Shown: positions 5,357 to 5,626 of the stretch, one piece after another
Layout of the letters: every line of letters starts with the position of its first letter
Numbering within the stretch: position 1 is the stretch's first letter
Source: an uncultured Azospirillum sp.
GTDB taxonomy: Bacteria > Pseudomonadota > Alphaproteobacteria > RF32 > CAG-239
DNA: 5,626 nucleotides
Assembly (NCBI GenBank): GCA_947383875.1
Contig: CANDEX010000088.1
Coordinates: 1 to 5,626, forward strand
Reading direction: 5' to 3'
The notes under the pieces: model-generated
What the model was told of the DNA's origin: nothing
The model's database searches: none
Seen by the model: only the letters and a program-made list of their open reading frames with translations
Program-made: the position numbers and the translations under genes

Positions 5357-5387
5357 AAAAGGGGCTGATGTCATCAGCCCCTTTTTT
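5357..5387. terminator. Strong terminator after the lipoprotein gene, probably used from both sides
   Basis: The arms 5357-5370 (AAAAGGGGCTGATG) and 5372-5385 (CATCAGCCCCTTTT) are perfectly complementary. In RNA the hairpin would have a 12-bp stem with loop TGTCA. On + it is followed by T5382-T5387. On - it is followed by TTTTCATTATTTT, also suitable as a tail, so it can end the predicted leftward small RNA as well. Confidence 0.92.
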
Positions 5388-5413
5388 CACGCAGCCTCCG
5401 CAGAGACTGCCCG

Positions 5414-5482
5414 TTTCGAAAGCCAATTTATAAACCTGCTTATTTGGAGTTAGTTATGGTTTATAAATATTCCGCTTCGAAA
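5414..5482. repeat. Long imperfect inverted repeat (hairpin H3 of the candidate small RNA)
   Basis: The inner arms are perfect over 11 bp (5426-5436 and 5458-5468, ATTTATAAACC and its complement) around a 21-nt loop. The outer arms TTTCGAA at 5414-5420 and TTCGAAA at 5476-5482, with adjoining GC, pair after a small internal loop. As DNA it could instead be a remnant of a small palindromic element, but its place inside a promoter-terminator unit favours RNA structure. Confidence 0.75.
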
Positions 5483-5542
5483 AAATTGTTTTAATTCTAA
5501 TTCGCGTTGCGAAGGATAGTGCCTTGCGGCTAATTTTGTCTC

Positions 5543-5570
5543 ATTATGCATTTTCCTTTAAATTTGTCAA
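5543..5570 (-). promoter_or_regulatory. Strong sigma70-type promoter directed leftward into 5536-5352
   Basis: On the minus strand a perfect TTGACA (5565-5570) is followed after 16 nt by CATAAT (5543-5548, five of six). It is the best promoter match in the window. The predicted transcript start is an A near 5535-5537. Confidence 0.7.
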
Positions 5571-5626
5571 TAATAATTTTATATTTATCATAATTGGGAC
5601 TTTGCCGGGATAGCCCGTCGCTATAA
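5571..5626. other. Right-edge sequence without an assignable gene
   Basis: This is AT-rich to about 5595, then GC-richer to the edge, with a small dyad CGGG-ATAG-CCCG at 5606-5617. One minus-strand frame is open from the edge to a stop at 5530-5532 (31 codons), but it runs through the promoter above and another frame is almost equally open, so I do not call a gene. Confidence 0.3.

Larger units (their letters stand above)
5352..5536 (-). ncRNA. Candidate structured small RNA of about 185 nt, family not recognised
   Basis: No convincing reading frame covers this stretch, yet it sits between a near-consensus minus-strand promoter (5543-5570) and a strong terminator (5357-5387). Read on the minus strand it folds by eye into a row of hairpins. 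H1 (5521-5530) is GCC-GCAA-GGC with a GNRA tetraloop. H2 (5501-5513) is TTCGC-AAC-GCGAA. H3 (5414-5482) is a long hairpin with AT-rich and GC-containing stem parts and a 21-nt loop. H4 (5391-5410) is GCAGTCTC-TGCG-GAGGCTGC. H4 pairs along all 8 bp only in the minus-strand RNA, where the odd pair is G-U; on the plus strand it is a C-A mismatch, which supports the strand choice. The H3 loop carries AACTCC, able to pair with Shine-Dalgarno sequences. The ends are inferred from promoter and terminator positions. It is not 4.5S, tmRNA or RNase P RNA by any motif I can see; a divergent 6S-like RNA is not excluded. Confidence 0.6.

Noticed and set aside
5530..5625. Possible C-terminal end of a minus-strand protein entering from the right edge (31 codons)
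   Set aside because: It overlaps the best promoter in the window, another frame is almost equally open and I recognise no motif. It cannot be excluded without more sequence.
1..5626. CRISPR array, tRNA, rRNA, insertion sequence or toxin-antitoxin pair
   Set aside because: I see no regularly spaced repeats, cloverleaf, transposase motif or paired small genes in either strand. Apart from the right-end RNA candidate, the window is ordinary chromosomal sequence.

Overview
The window looks like chromosomal DNA of a flagellated Gram-negative alphaproteobacterium of low-to-moderate GC. The evidence is the maf / RNase E-G / yacG string, a DksA of the alphaproteobacterial type that lacks most zinc cysteines, a FliX-type flagellar assembly regulator (a family known from Caulobacter and relatives), an outer-membrane beta-barrel and an outer-membrane lipoprotein. 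AT-rich intergenic DNA together with a type IVb-like pilin and a Cys-rich secreted-type protein recalls host-associated, Azospirillum-like gut lineages, but that placement is from memory and is not proven here.

Left edge (1-449): the 3' end of a Cys-rich protein gene on +, followed by a strong hairpin terminator that also serves the convergent gene cluster. Positions 448-3900 are one long minus-strand block, in transcription order: pilin-like gene, fliX, dksA, maf, RNase G/E, yacG. pilin and fliX overlap as TGATG; maf/RNase and RNase/yacG overlap as ATGA; dksA and maf are 8 bp apart. There is a probable sigma70 promoter upstream of the pilin-like gene and another in the only real gap, before dksA. 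The dksA-yacG half is an information-processing and housekeeping operon (stringent-response transcription factor, nucleotide pyrophosphatase, endoribonuclease, gyrase inhibitor). The pilin-fliX half is about surface appendages.

Right part: a divergent intergenic region (3901-4105) carries back-to-back promoters for the pilin operon and for a small outer-membrane beta-barrel (4106-4666), which ends in its own terminator. A Cys-rich lipoprotein (4826-5341) follows with its own promoter and a strong terminator.

The right end (5342-5626) has no convincing protein gene. It holds a near-consensus minus-strand promoter followed by four hairpins and then the lipoprotein's terminator read from the other side. 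This is the architecture of an independent small RNA of about 185 nt. I do not recognise the RNA family, and it is the most interesting item in the window.
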